A stretch of DNA of 64,000 bases from contig JAWPHD010004399.1 in the NCBI GenBank assembly GCA_037043455.1, forward strand, positions 1-64,000. The letters run 5' to 3'. This DNA is from Cyrtodaria siliqua (lineage: Eukaryota; Mollusca; Bivalvia; Adapedonta; Hiatellidae). The notes below the pieces were generated by a model, which had not been told where the DNA came from, ran no database searches, and saw only the letters and a list, made by a program, of their open reading frames with translations. The position numbers were made by a program, and so were the translations under genes. Below, piece after piece: positions 1 to 10,299 of the stretch (positions are counted from its first letter, which is position 1; every line of letters begins with the position of its first letter).

Positions 1-533
1 CTTGAAATCCTTTTTATGCTCAAAATGTTTAAGTAAGGAAAATATCATAATTGAAAAGAGAAATACATCTGTGGTAGGTTTAGCCATGAACAAAACAGTA
101 TTTGAATAAAAGAAATTACGATATTTTGTGTTTAAAGTCAGGTAAATATTTAGTGAAATATCCGCACTATGCCACGTGAAGTTTAGATATTTGTTATTTA
201 AGCTGTCTTTAAATGATTATAGTTAAATACAGTTATTTCTGTTATTAAAAATAACACTTACAGTATCTATTAATGAATTGCATATACAATGACCCGTCGC
301 CTGTGTTAGCATCTGTCGCCTTTGAATATAACAGATGCAGATTGTATATGTTTTGTCATGAATATATAGAATTGACAAGATAGGTGCACATTTTTATTAG
401 AATATACAGGCCACCACTATATCATTGTGAGTTGTTAAACTTTTCAAAGTTATCTGTGATAAAATCGTTCCTGTGATATCAATGCATTTACAGTTAATAG
501 ATATACAAATAAAGATAGTTTTGTATTTCTCAT

Positions 534-534
<1 letters not shown>
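1..534. other. no recognisable feature
   Basis: AT-rich sequence with no convincing coding potential, RNA gene or repeat that I can recognise. Short open frames here are random or run into the adjacent CT repeat. Confidence 0.5.

Positions 535-580
<46 letters not shown>
535..580. repeat. (CT)n microsatellite
   Basis: An uninterrupted CT dinucleotide run of about 46 bp. It creates spurious Ser-Leu and Arg-Glu repeats in overlapping frames on both strands, which should not be read as protein. Confidence 0.97.
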
Positions 581-581
<1 letters not shown>

Positions 582-811
582 ATAATGAAACATGCATCTC
601 TATTCAGTTATATCGATTATTGTTGCATCACAAACCAGTTATTGCAATCCAACACCAGTATTTCAGTGTCAATCAACCAGGACGTCCGTGTTAATTCTAT
701 GTAGTACACGCGTGTGTAGCTACACTCGCGCATCTTAATTATTAATAAGACACGCGATATTTACGTATACTTCACTTCCTGGTACATTTACTTTGTATTT
801 TCGGATATTTT

Positions 812-1112
812 TTGGACACATTTGGATGATGTGATTAAATGGCTTATTTTATTCAGAAATGATGTCTTGTCTGCACTCGCTGGACACATGGAATATTCTA
901 TGGACCAATTTATTTCACATATAAAAACAAAACAACTTTGAGTAAAACTGTACCAAAAGCGCACGATTTCTGCCATATAAATGAAGTACTGTCATTTACT
1001 GTATGGTTGACATTGCTCGTTCTTAAAATATGTATTTGGTTGCAAAATTCACTTCAGTTTAGATTTATTTTTTTCAAAGATGGCCGTCAAACAGGTCAAA
1101 TAGTCCCTAAGA
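812..1112. repeat. diverged copy of the 4.2-5.3 kb inverted-repeat arm
   Basis: This stretch matches the right arm of the inverted repeat at 4929-5285 over most of its length: the same order of 'tttggatgatgtgat', 'cagaaatgatgtc', 'atttctgccatataaat', 'cattgctcgttc' and 'caaagatggccg...aatagtcc'. Substitutions and small indels show it is an older, solo copy. No protein is encoded. Confidence 0.75.
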
Positions 1113-1335
1113 GTAAATATTTATCGACTAGTGGGCGGAACATAGTGTCCGCAAATCCCGTGCAGCACGCTTTTCATGGTATCTGATTTGGAATTATTTA
1201 TCATGTATCTTCGCACTATTACTTTATGATAATGGTGGATTTAAACACACGTGTGAAATTTCGTGAGTTTGTTTTATTTTACTGGATTGAATTTTTATTA
1301 TTCGTACAAATAACGGATTTTATAAGGATTAAAAG

Positions 1336-1417
1336 GTCAGTTTATTTATCTTTCTATTTGACAATGGTTGCATAATGTTTATAACTATTTCTATTTGTCA
1401 ATGGTTGCATACTTTTT
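1336..1417. repeat. short direct repeats flanking the C-rich TIR element
   Basis: The phrase 'tttgacaatggttgcata' occurs at about 1356 and, slightly changed, again at about 1395 just left of the element. It recurs immediately right of the element at about 3736-3754 in the context 'ttatttatctttctgtttg'. It is either a pre-existing tandem repeat into which the element inserted or a long target duplication. Confidence 0.6.
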
Positions 1418-3721
1418 AGCTCGACTATTCGAAAAATAAGAGAGCTTATGTAATCACCCCGGCGTCGGCGTTGGCGTCGGCGTTCCACATCAAGGTTTGC
1501 GTGTAACCTGTGTTTACAAGTCTATATCTCTTACATTTCTTATCCTACCACAACTAAATTTGTTCATGGTCTTCTTTGTAGCATTATCTTAAGGGCTGCA
1601 TAAGCGATTTTGGTTCCTGTAACCCATGGGCTCCCATGAAACGCAAATGATGATAGCCCATAAAATGTGTCCCATTTTACATCAAATTTTGCGTGTAAGC
1701 TGTGTTTAAAAGTCTATATCTCTTACAATTCTTACCCTAGCACAACCAAATTTGGCAATTAGCTTCCTTATAGCATTATCGTAAGGGCTGCTTAAGTAAT
1801 TTTGGTTCCTGTAACCCCTGGGCTCCCATGGAACCCAAATTCTGATAGCCCTTAAAATATGTCCGTTTCACATCAAATTTTGTGTGTAAGCTGTGTTTAC
1901 AGGTCTATATCTCTTACAATTTTTGTCCTAGCTGAACTAAATTTTGGAATTGGTTTCCTTATAGCATGTTGTAAAGGGTTGGATAAGTAATTTTGTCTTC
2001 TGCAAATTCTGGGCTCCCATGGAACCCAAATTGTGATGGCCCATAAAATGTGCAATAAATGCAGATCTAGGTTTGCATGTAAGCATGTATATATCTATAA
2101 TTTTGGTTTGGGATTTGTTATAGCATTATGCATCTTATTACTTCACCCATATTGGGTCATGGGCTCCCTCCTCCCCACCCCCCACCTCTACCCTCGCCCC
2201 CACTCCCCTCCACACCTTTTATTTATTTATTTTTTTACATATTTCTGTGTTGTTTTAGTCAATTCTTACAAATATATGTTGCAACCCTCCCCGCCCCCAC
2301 CACCCCCCACGCCTCTCACCCCATCACCTCCCCCCCCCACCCAACCCACCCCGCCACAGACTTGATTTTTTTTATTTTTTTTTTACATATTTCTGTGAGC
2401 TTTTGTCAATTCTTACACAAATATGTTGCAACCCTCCCCGTCAACCCCCGCCCCCCCCCACCCCCCGTCTCTCACCCCATCTCCCCACCCACCACGCCCC
2501 ACACTTGAATTTTTTTATTTATTTTTAAATATTTCTGTGTTGTTTTAGTCAATTCTTACACATATATGTTGCAACACTCCCTGCGACCACCACCCCACCC
2601 CCCTGCCTCTCACCCCATCCCCCCCCCACCGCACCCCCCCCCCCCCCACCCAGACTTGAAACTTTTTTTATTGTTTTTTTAATATTTCTGTGTTGTTTTA
2701 GTCAATTCTTACACATATATGTTGCAACCCTCTCTGCCCCCTCCTCCCCATCCCCCTGCCCCTAACCCCATCACCCCCCCACCCGCACCCCCCACTTGAA
2801 CTTTTTTTTTTTTACATATTTTTTTGTTGTTTTAGTCAATTCTTACACATATATGTTGCCCCCTGCCCCCGCCCCCAACCCACTCTCGCCTCTCCCCCCG
2901 CTCTCACCGACACCCCACCCCCACTTGAAACTCTTTTTTTTACATATTTCTGTGTTGCTTTTGTCAATTCTTACACATATATGTTGCCCCCTCATCGCCC
3001 CTCCACCCCACCTACAACCGCCTCCCCCCCCCCCCCCACACACACCCCGCTCCCACCACCCCAACCCACTTGTTTTTGTTGTTTTTTTACATATTTCTGT
3101 GTTGCTTTTGTCAACTCTTACACATTTACACATATATGTTGCCCCCCCCCCCCCCCCCCCCCCCACCACCACCATCCACTCCTTTCACCCCGCCCCCACT
3201 TGATATTTTTTTTTTTTAACATATTTCTTTGTTGTTTTAGTCAATTCTTACACATGTTGCCCTCCCCACCCCACGCCTCTACCCCATCCCCCCACCCCCC
3301 TACCCACCATCCCCGCCTTTCACCCTGCCCCACTTGATTTTTTTTTTTTACATATTTCCCCACCCCACGCCTCTCAAACTCGATTTTTTAATTTTTTTTC
3401 TTCATATTTTTGTGTTGTTTTGGTGAATTATTACATAGCTTCTTACACATATATGTTGCCCTCACCACCCCCACTCCCCCTACCATCCACCCCCGCCTCT
3501 CTCCCACCCTCACCCCGCACCCCACTCAAAACTCTTTTTTTTTTTTTTTTTTACATATTTCTGTGTAGTTTTGGTCAGTTCTTACACATAGTTATGTTGT
3601 GCTCCCAACCCCACCCCACATTGTTGTAGCCTTGTTTTCTGATGGTATATACTAGCTATAAATTTATTATTCTCCGAAAAATCGAATAGTCGAGCTGCGC
3701 TGTTCTCTGACAGCTCTTGTT
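1418..3721. mobile_element. 2.3-kb TIR element composed of internal tandem arrays
   Basis: The left end AGCTCGACTATTCGAAAAAT (1418) is matched in inverse at 3678-3696. The interior is two consecutive arrays. At 1490-2060 there are three to four ~185-bp units ('ctgggctcccatggaaccc', 'tatatctcttacaatt'). At 2160-3620 there are eight to ten 130-200-bp units, each a C-rich block followed by a T tract and 'ttagtcaattcttacacatatatgttgc'. No transposase is encoded. The proline-rich and glycine-rich open frames across 2033-3629 are by-products of the C runs. It looks like a non-autonomous DNA element; its superfamily is not determined. Confidence 0.75.
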
Positions 3722-3754
3722 ATTTATCTTTCTGTTTGACAATGGTTGCATACT

Positions 3755-4203
3755 CTTTGAAGGGATGTGCGGGCGTTTAAAAATATCCATGTCGCTTGTC
3801 TATCATATATATTATAAGAACAATTACTGTTATTTGACAATGTATTTCATTTGTTCTACCAAATGTATATGCACACGTTTTTAAACATTAAATGAGTAAA
3901 AACAGCTATGCTCCAACTAGGATAAGCACACAAAGCACTCCAACATAGGCATGCACACACACAAGCGCGCACACTCATACGTACAGAAAAACAAACAGAC
4001 GAAGGAAAACAATAAACAACAACAATAAAAAGCAAATAGTACATTTAGATTTTATCGGAAACAAAAGCATGGAATAGATTCTGCAGCCCTACCGAAACGA
4101 TATTATATATATTTACTTTGTTTAAATACTTTTTTAAACACGTTGTATATATATGTTAGTGTTTGACGTTCTTCCTATATCAGATAACTTTGGTTAAAGG
4201 TAT
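3755..4203. other. no recognisable feature
   Basis: Low-complexity AT-rich spacer with a CA/GCAC-rich patch near 3940-3985. Nothing codes convincingly. Confidence 0.45.
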
Positions 4204-5285
4204 CTTTAAGTACTATTGGTCAGCCATCTTTGAAAAAAAAATCCAAACTGGATGGGGTATGATTAATTGAAATTTTCATCCAAATGCATACTATAGGCAT
4301 GAACATTGTCAATGATATACTAGATGACATTAATGCAACACTATTGATGTGAACATAATATCAGAAACAATATGTATTTGGCAGAAATAGTGCCCTTTAT
4401 ATTCGAAAAGTTTAGTGCAAATTTACTCTAAGATGTTGTTTTTTTATGTTAAATAAATTTGTCCATAGAATTGTCCATTTATCTAAAAATGGCACATGAG
4501 ACATCATTTCTAAATTAATTACGGCATGTTGTCACATCATCCAAATTTCAAAATCAATCATTGTAAAAAAAACAAGCTATTCTTTCAATGGAATGTACTT
4601 TCAAAATAATCTCACTGCTATAGTATGGTGGCACTGACGGGTTTTAATTGTCAAACTATTATAAATGGCAACTATATTTTTGGATGTATTAAACACAACT
4701 GAGTGACTGTTGTGAATAGAAACATGGCAACACAAGAGTAATTTATTATTATATTCCTATAAAAACAGCACAAACTAAATAATAACATATGAATACGATC
4801 AAATTACCTGTTTATCCGAATGTTTCACCATACAGCATGTTTCAATTTACAATTCACCTGCATGCTTTTCACGTGTATCATGTGCGTGTGTTGAAGGCAC
4901 ATGGCGTATAAAGAAAATCTTCATTTTTAACAATGGTGTACTTCGAATTTTGGATGATGTGATAACATGGCTTACTTTATTTAGAAATGATGTTTCGTGT
5001 GCCATTTTTAGATAAATGGACAATTATATGGACAAATTTATTTAACATAAAAAACAAAACATCTTAGAGTAAAATTGCACTAAACTTTTCGAATATAAAG
5101 GGCACTATTTCTGCCAAATAAATATTGTTTCTGATATTATGTTCACATCAATAGTGTTGAATTACTGTCATCTATTATATCATTGACAATGTTCATGCCT
5201 ATAATATGCATTTGGATGAAAATTTCAATTAATCATACCCCATCCATTTTGGATTTTCAAAGATGGCTGACCAATAGTCCTTAAG
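4204..5285. mobile_element. 1.1-kb element with ~360-bp inverted repeats
   Basis: The left arm (4204-4566) begins 'taagtactattggtcagcc'; the right arm (4929-5285) ends with its complement 'ggctgaccaatagtccttaag'. The arms stay alignable to 'ttggatgatgtgacaacatg' at their inner ends, with about 360 bp of unrelated spacer. Neither arm nor spacer encodes a recognisable protein. The architecture is that of a foldback or long-TIR non-autonomous transposon. A solo, older copy of one arm lies at 812-1112, so this is a dispersed family and not a one-off inversion. Confidence 0.8.
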
Positions 5286-5529
5286 TTGTTGATATGAAGC
5301 TTTAATTAGCCATTTGGAATTGGTAAAAGATTGGTAATATATTTTTAATATTGTCCATCCATCTCGATTGGACCTTGTTGGAGTAGTACAAATCGTACAT
5401 TTGATAAATAAATGTTGGCTGATAATTTATTTCTGTCATTGCCATTTATATTATCTGTAAGCTTTAACCCGAATGTTACAACTCAGTTTTTAACATCTAC
5501 ATATTTATAAAGATGCTGTGCCTGTCTTT

Positions 5530-6350
5530 CCATATATCATATAAGATTAAGAGGAAGTAGATTTTATCAGATTAAAAATGTGTTTATAGAATTTGAGCTG
5601 AATTCTTTCTAGTACAATATTTCCAATGTTTCGCAGCCATATAATAGCATCGGTTTTATTGTTTTTTCAAAACGGTCAAGTTGTATTTCGTATGGTAGTG
5701 ATATTGTTTCTATTTTTTCTTAACAAGGAGAAAAAAGCTTTGTTAGTCTGTTATGCTAGATGTTTGTTTGTATGATTAAACGACCCACTTTGAGAGAAAA
5801 AGATTGCTAGGTATTTATATTCATTGACTATCTCTACTACATCTTCGCCGATTTTAAATATTTTATTTTGTGATGAGTTACCCTTACTAAATACTATAAT
5901 TTGTGTTTTACTTACATTATAGAAAGCTTCCACGTGTCACAGTATACTTTGAAATGATTAAGTGCGTGCTGGAGATCTAATTCATTGTCACTAAATATAA
6001 CAGTATCATCTGCGTACATTAGAATAAAGAATTTAAGATAAATATGTGCATCATCAATTACTGCTTCTTTATTTACACCTTTATTTACACCAGTAACATT
6101 TCTTTCATTTAGATATTGCTCTAAATCATTAAGAAAAATGCTAAATAAGAACGGCGACAATTTTTTCCTTAATTTTCGCCATGGCGAACGCCATTTAAAC
6201 ATGTAAAAAAGTGGGAGTTACCATCCTTGGTGACTACGCCAGATGTAATGTTGCTATACATATTGTATATAACGTTAACACATTTTCCATTAATATTCTC
6301 ATGTTGCAGTTTTTGCCATAGACCTATTTTCCAGACTGTATCCTTGATTA
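5530..6350 (-). pseudogene. decayed non-LTR retrotransposon reverse transcriptase
   Basis: On the minus strand, in three frames, the order of a LINE reverse transcriptase palm and thumb can be read. It runs 'DTVWKIGLWQKL', then 'GVRHGEN' and 'LSPFLFSIFLNDLE', the catalytic 'LMYADDTVIF', 'WKLSI', 'KTQIIVFSKG', 'YKYLAIFFSQSGSF', and finally 'PYEIQLDRFEKTIKP' with 'LLYGCETLEILY'. YADD is the polymerase active site (motif C). Frameshifts and stops separate the blocks (for example around 5920 and 6175), and the endonuclease and N-terminal half are missing. The pattern is that of the Jockey/CR1-type clades of non-LTR elements; the exact clade is uncertain. It is dead. Confidence 0.88.
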
Positions 6351-6402
6351 AAATGAATAAAACAACAGAACTGTTTATCAGCGTCTATGCTCATCTATCT
6401 AA

Positions 6403-6656
6403 ACTCAGTTGAAAAAGAAACTGGACACTTTGAAAATTTTACTTTACACCCTATCCTCTTTATCAAGCGACAGTACCTTAATGGTTCCTAAATGATTCGA
6501 CCTATTGAAAAACAACAGGATATTGGCAATGGAATGATAAAAACGTTGGTACCAAACATGGCATATTCATTTAGGAATTTGTCGTTAATTCTAAAAAAAT
6601 ATATATACAATTAAATCTAAACAAAACTCAGTGTCCACTTTCTTTTGCAACTGAGT
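6403..6656. mobile_element. 254-bp MITE with 25-bp terminal inverted repeats
   Basis: The left terminus 'actcagttgaaaaagaaact' continues to 'ggaca'; the right terminus 'tgtccactttcttttgcaac' continues to 'tgagt', its near-perfect complement. The interior is non-coding. It sits against the 5' side of the decayed LINE fragment. Size and TA-rich flanks suggest a Tc1/mariner-type non-autonomous element, but the target duplication is not clear. Confidence 0.75.
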
Positions 6657-6689
6657 ATATATATATATAAGACATTAAAGAATAAACAT

Positions 6690-7080
6690 ATTATCAATTG
6701 TTGAATGGGTAAATGCGCAGCGTTGAAGCGCGCCGTTTTGGTGACGTCATCGACTCAGTATGGTGAAATTGCTATTTTTAACTAATCATAACTTCAAAAG
6801 TGCTTGACCGATTTCAATAAACTACCACTCATTTTCTTAAGTACGTTATTTCCGATCCAACGATATAACAATTCATAGCAACTTTTAAAAACAAATTGTG
6901 TTTTTTTTTCAAAAAGTGAAATCGGTACTGAAAATGTATCTTGTTTTTGCCGAGGGGATTACGGTATAATAAAATAAATATCATAATAACAACCTGGGTT
7001 TTAGTAGGCCCACGGGGGTTTGTTTAGAAAAAAGTCAATACAAAATCAAATTAAAAAAATACATATTAATTATATTTCTG
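6690..7080. other. no recognisable feature
   Basis: AT-rich spacer. The only point of note is one 'gtgacgtcatcga' box near 6742, without the hairpin that accompanies such boxes elsewhere in the window. Confidence 0.4.
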
Positions 7081-7539
7081 TACGTAATATGCATCGACCT
7101 TTCAGACTATGTTTTCTTAATACAGTCTTCGATGCAACACTCAGACTCGGCTGGAGTTTTAAAGGGGCTTGCCTGAATAATTGATCACTAACACTAAACA
7201 CATTTTGGGAGGAGGGTAGATCCAAGATTTTGGTTTGAGTATTTGTGTGTGGGAAGGGCGGAGGCGTGGGGAGCGGAGGATCCTTCGAAATAAAATGTTT
7301 TTCTACATGACGTTTAGTGAATTCTGTTGTATTTATCCAGAATAATTGTATGTTAAATTCAATGATGACTAACAGTAGAAATGACGCGCGCCCCATGTAA
7401 TCCGGTATGCATAGGTTATACTTGTGGGTTTTTAGAGGGTGGTGGTGCCGGATCCGTCCTATCCCTGAATCCGACTTAGTACATGGTAAATACACTTTTA
7501 TCCCATATGCCTTACCCTAAAATTGCCGCCGTAGCCAGG

Positions 7540-7655
7540 ATATAGTGAAGATGCTGCGTCTAAAACGTTATCGCCTCTCACTCCTGCGGGTTCGAATCCC
7601 ACTGGGAGCTCGAATTGTCAAGTGAGAAAGTGTCAATTATTAATCTCCTTTTTGT
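7540..7655 (+). repeat. tRNA-derived SINE head (degenerate)
   Basis: Contains a pol III B-box-like 'gggttcgaatccc' followed by 'actgggagctcg' and 'aagtgagaaagtgtc', the same junction found in the better SINE copies at 18171-18409 (-) and 51640-51838 (+). The A-box side is too decayed to be functional. The equivalent in copy 2 is at 16497-16590. Confidence 0.65.
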
Positions 7656-8098
7656 GGAGTGGAAAAATATTGATATTTTCTATTTTAGATGGTCTAAATA
7701 TAATGAATGAAACTAACATTACCCCTTATTTACAAGAATATTCATAGCGGGACTGCAAATGTGTGCTATCCTAGGTTACGCATCAGGATACATTAAAGGG
7801 ACAAACGGCAATTTTGCTTTCTTTTTAAGTCGCGTCATTCTGTTAGTGTTTTTTTTACACATTTGAATAGTGCAAATAAATTGCTTTACATATTCCTAAC
7901 TGTTGATTATTTTGCCACAATAAATGTATTTGAACTTGGTAGTACTGAAAACTCAAATTGTACTACCTTTTATTTCAATATCTTACTTTAAATACAAAAC
8001 CCTGTTTTTGAAATACTGAAAGATCGTGCAGCACGTGCGCATATCGCCTTGAATGCAAACTAGAACAATCGAATTTATCAGTTGACCCTAACATCAAA

Positions 8099-8123
8099 AT
8101 GGATGAGGCCGCCACTATTGAAG
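8099..8123 (+). other. possible start micro-exon MDEAATIE (copy 1)
   Basis: ATG GAT GAG GCC GCC ACT ATT GAA G is followed directly by GTTCGT. Copy 2 (17035-17059) has the same 25 bases followed by GTTAGT, a better donor. An ATG ending at a GT in both copies could be a first coding exon of a captured or duplicated gene. No downstream exon is visible in either copy, so this may be coincidence. Confidence 0.25.
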
Positions 8124-8185
8124 GTTCGTTTTTTCTTTTACAATGTTTGTTATACATGAGTGCTCATTTATTAAAGATTTGTTTC

Positions 8186-8312
8186 GTTTTTTTCCGGCGT
8201 TTATGCAGTTTTAAACGTCGGTAGTAAATGGCGTAATTCATGAATCGCGTTAGTGTTTTATGGTAAATTTGCCATTGATTTCCGTCGTTTAAAACCGCAT
8301 AAACGCCGAAAA
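8186..8312. repeat. short inverted repeat
   Basis: The phrase 'ccggcgtttatgcagtttta' plus 'aacg' is complemented at 8283-8310 by 'cgtttaaaaccgcataaacg' plus 'ccg', with a ~70-bp loop. The structure is kept in copy 2 (about 17130-17250). Confidence 0.65.
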
Positions 8313-9356
8313 AAACGCGTTTCGTGTATTTTTCCATTTAATACCGGCAAAACCGAATAGTTTTTGTATTTACATTATTTCCCCGTTGGTATAATAGTAT
8401 CAGCAACAATTCTAATGATAACTAAAAAAGTAAAAGAGAAACCACTACTGTCAGTGTCTTTTTCATGCAGTGGAATGTCCATTTTCTGTTAAGACACACC
8501 GGATGCAAGCGCAGTGTCTGCTCTTCATGCAGTGCAATAATACAAATCGGAAACCAATAAAGGTATTCCAATTTATTCACTTCAGTAAAACATGTATTTT
8601 AGAAAACAATCTTAAAGTTAATAGACCTGTACAACTAACTACGATAACGACTACGACTTCTGTACGGTCGTTCACCTCCTTGAAGCGGAATAGCCACTTT
8701 CTATACATGCTCAGCCGAGCGTAAATAGTCTTACCTACTTGAAAAATCAAGTATATTCGAGATAAGGCGCTATATCATTTCAAAGGAAAGAAAATGCAAT
8801 AACAAATATTAAATTAATTAAACCAGTTTGCAAAGATGGTATGAAACGAATATCAACTTTATTAGGTGAGGTTTAGAAAAGGAAGCATGGCGAATAACTG
8901 GTCATTTGTAAAAATGATATATTGCTCTGTAAACCATCCATCTCATCATATCATGTATGCCAACTAATTTAATGTATTCCAAAATAATGATGATTGGCTG
9001 TTTGGTTGAATTGTGGTGTACATTATTTGCAGCACATTTTATGCTATATATTACGGTCGATTTTTTGTAGCAGTGGCAGGCCACCCACTTTTCCCTACAA
9101 GTTCAGGTAGTGTCAATAATAAATTTCATTGGCCTATATATAGTGATGCGCAAACGTTTGGTCGAGCATCAATGAGTACTGCCTGTTGAGAAAACCCCTG
9201 TGTTTTAGTCGGTATTCCTTACCGTAATCGTTACCATAGTTGTACAGGTCTAATATGCAAAAATAATTTGATTTGAACTATTCTAATAATTAATGACTGA
9301 ATAAATGCAAGTTATGCGAGTTTTACACATCAAGATTACAGTGTGTCCCTTTAAGG

Positions 9357-9901
9357 TGTAAGAGAATTCGACACCTTGAAAACACGAACTTAATCTTAAA
9401 TCTTGAATACGTTGAAGAGGGTACTCTACCTCATAGTTTAAGTATACCTGGTGTGGTAATGATACGTCTTTGTATATAACAAGGAAGTATTAACAATACG
9501 CATGCGTTTACATATTTTTTAACTACCGCTTGGCTGAGCAAATCGTCTCATAAATGGAAATGCAAATATGAAATCAATAGAATTACTAGACCTGATATAT
9601 TAGCGAGGTTTTGAATATTTGTCTGTGTATTTGAATGGACTTAAACTGCTGAATCCGTGCTATTATAGTTACCTTTATATTTGTTAAGTTTTGTTAATTT
9701 CGTTTTCACACCTATGTTTTCAAACTGTGATTTTTTTTTATTATTCGGTATATTTTGATGACATTTTGTGGAACATCAAACAAAGATGTTATTAAAAGAA
9801 AATCATGCTACAATTGTTAGTTCTTTCTTACCGTCTCAGATTTTGCAGAAAAACGAAGTGGATACTTTTTATTTTTGCTGAGTATATATAGATATATATA
9901 G
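9357..9901. other. no recognisable feature
   Basis: AT-rich sequence with no supported gene or repeat, ending in a short TA/GATATA tract that abuts the hairpin at 9902. Confidence 0.4.
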
Positions 9902-10062
9902 AGATTATTTAACTGCTGGGATCGATTATAGGGAAATCCTTCACGAGTGGTAGACGTGTGGTTCTTTTCACGAACGAGCGCACGCGAGTAAGTGAAAAAC
10001 AAAGCATGTCTACCATCAAGTGAAGGATTATCCAATAATCGATCCCAGCAGTTAAATAATCT
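9902..10062. repeat. long hairpin, arms ~70 bp (hairpin family member)
   Basis: The left arm starts 'agattatttaactgctggga' and includes 'tccttcac' and 'ttcttttcac'. The right arm mirrors it and ends 'tcccagcagttaaataatct'. The apex is 'gaacgagcgcacgcgag'. About 50 bp to the right (10115-10175) is a cluster of CRE-like boxes: 'gacgacgtcgacgtcagc', 'ttgacgtcacgac' and 'aacgtcgc'. The open frame across it on the minus strand is a by-product of the palindrome. Confidence 0.88.
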
Positions 10063-10299
10063 ATTTATTACATTTTAAATTACGTTTTTGCAAACAAATA
10101 TTCGCTTTATTGAACGTTATCGACGGACGACGTCGACGTCAGCAACACTTTGTTGACGTCACGACTCAACGTCGCAACGTTAGTTATTTTTGTGTTCTAA
10201 GTTAGCAACGTTAGTTATTATTGTGTTCTATGGTAGTTATTAATATTTAGCGATTATGAATATTCTTGCATTGAGAAATCCCGATCTTTCACGCATAGA

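Larger units (their letters stand above)
7081..9252. repeat. 2.1-kb duplicated segment, copy 1
   Basis: This block is homologous over its whole length and in the same orientation to 16031-18072. Shared landmarks in the same order are 'gcatcgacctttca', 'cagactcggctggagtttta', 'tgcgggttc(g/a)aatcccactg', 'atggatgaggccgccact', paired 'cggcgtttatgc' and 'gcataaacgccg', 'tgaagcggaatagccacttt', and 'ttgtacaggtctaa' at the right end. It contains a degenerate tRNA-like B box at 7586, a SINE-tail fragment on the minus strand near 8985-9110, and part of a TTAA-type element from 7794. The open frame at 7070-7495 (-) has a counterpart in copy 2 but both look incidental. Confidence 0.85.
7794..9356. mobile_element. 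segment bounded by two inverted TTAA-type element ends
   Basis: The left end 'ttaaagggacaaacggcaat' and the right end 'cagtgtgtccctttaag' are both the same terminus of the small TTAA element described at 27342-27695, in opposite orientation. Each runs inward for 100-200 bp of recognisable element sequence, including 'gttgattattttgccacaat' on the left and 'tgcaagttatgcgag' on the right. Between them is about 1.26 kb that belongs to the 2.1-kb duplicated segment. It is either a composite element or two independent half-elements. Copy 2 of the duplicated segment keeps only the left end. Confidence 0.55.

Noticed and set aside
2033..3629. Proline-rich plus-strand and glycine-rich minus-strand ORFs
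   Set aside because: They are produced by C-rich tandem units in a TIR element and carry no recognisable domain.
9817..10035. 72-codon minus-strand ORF
   Set aside because: It lies across a near-perfect hairpin and has no recognisable motif.
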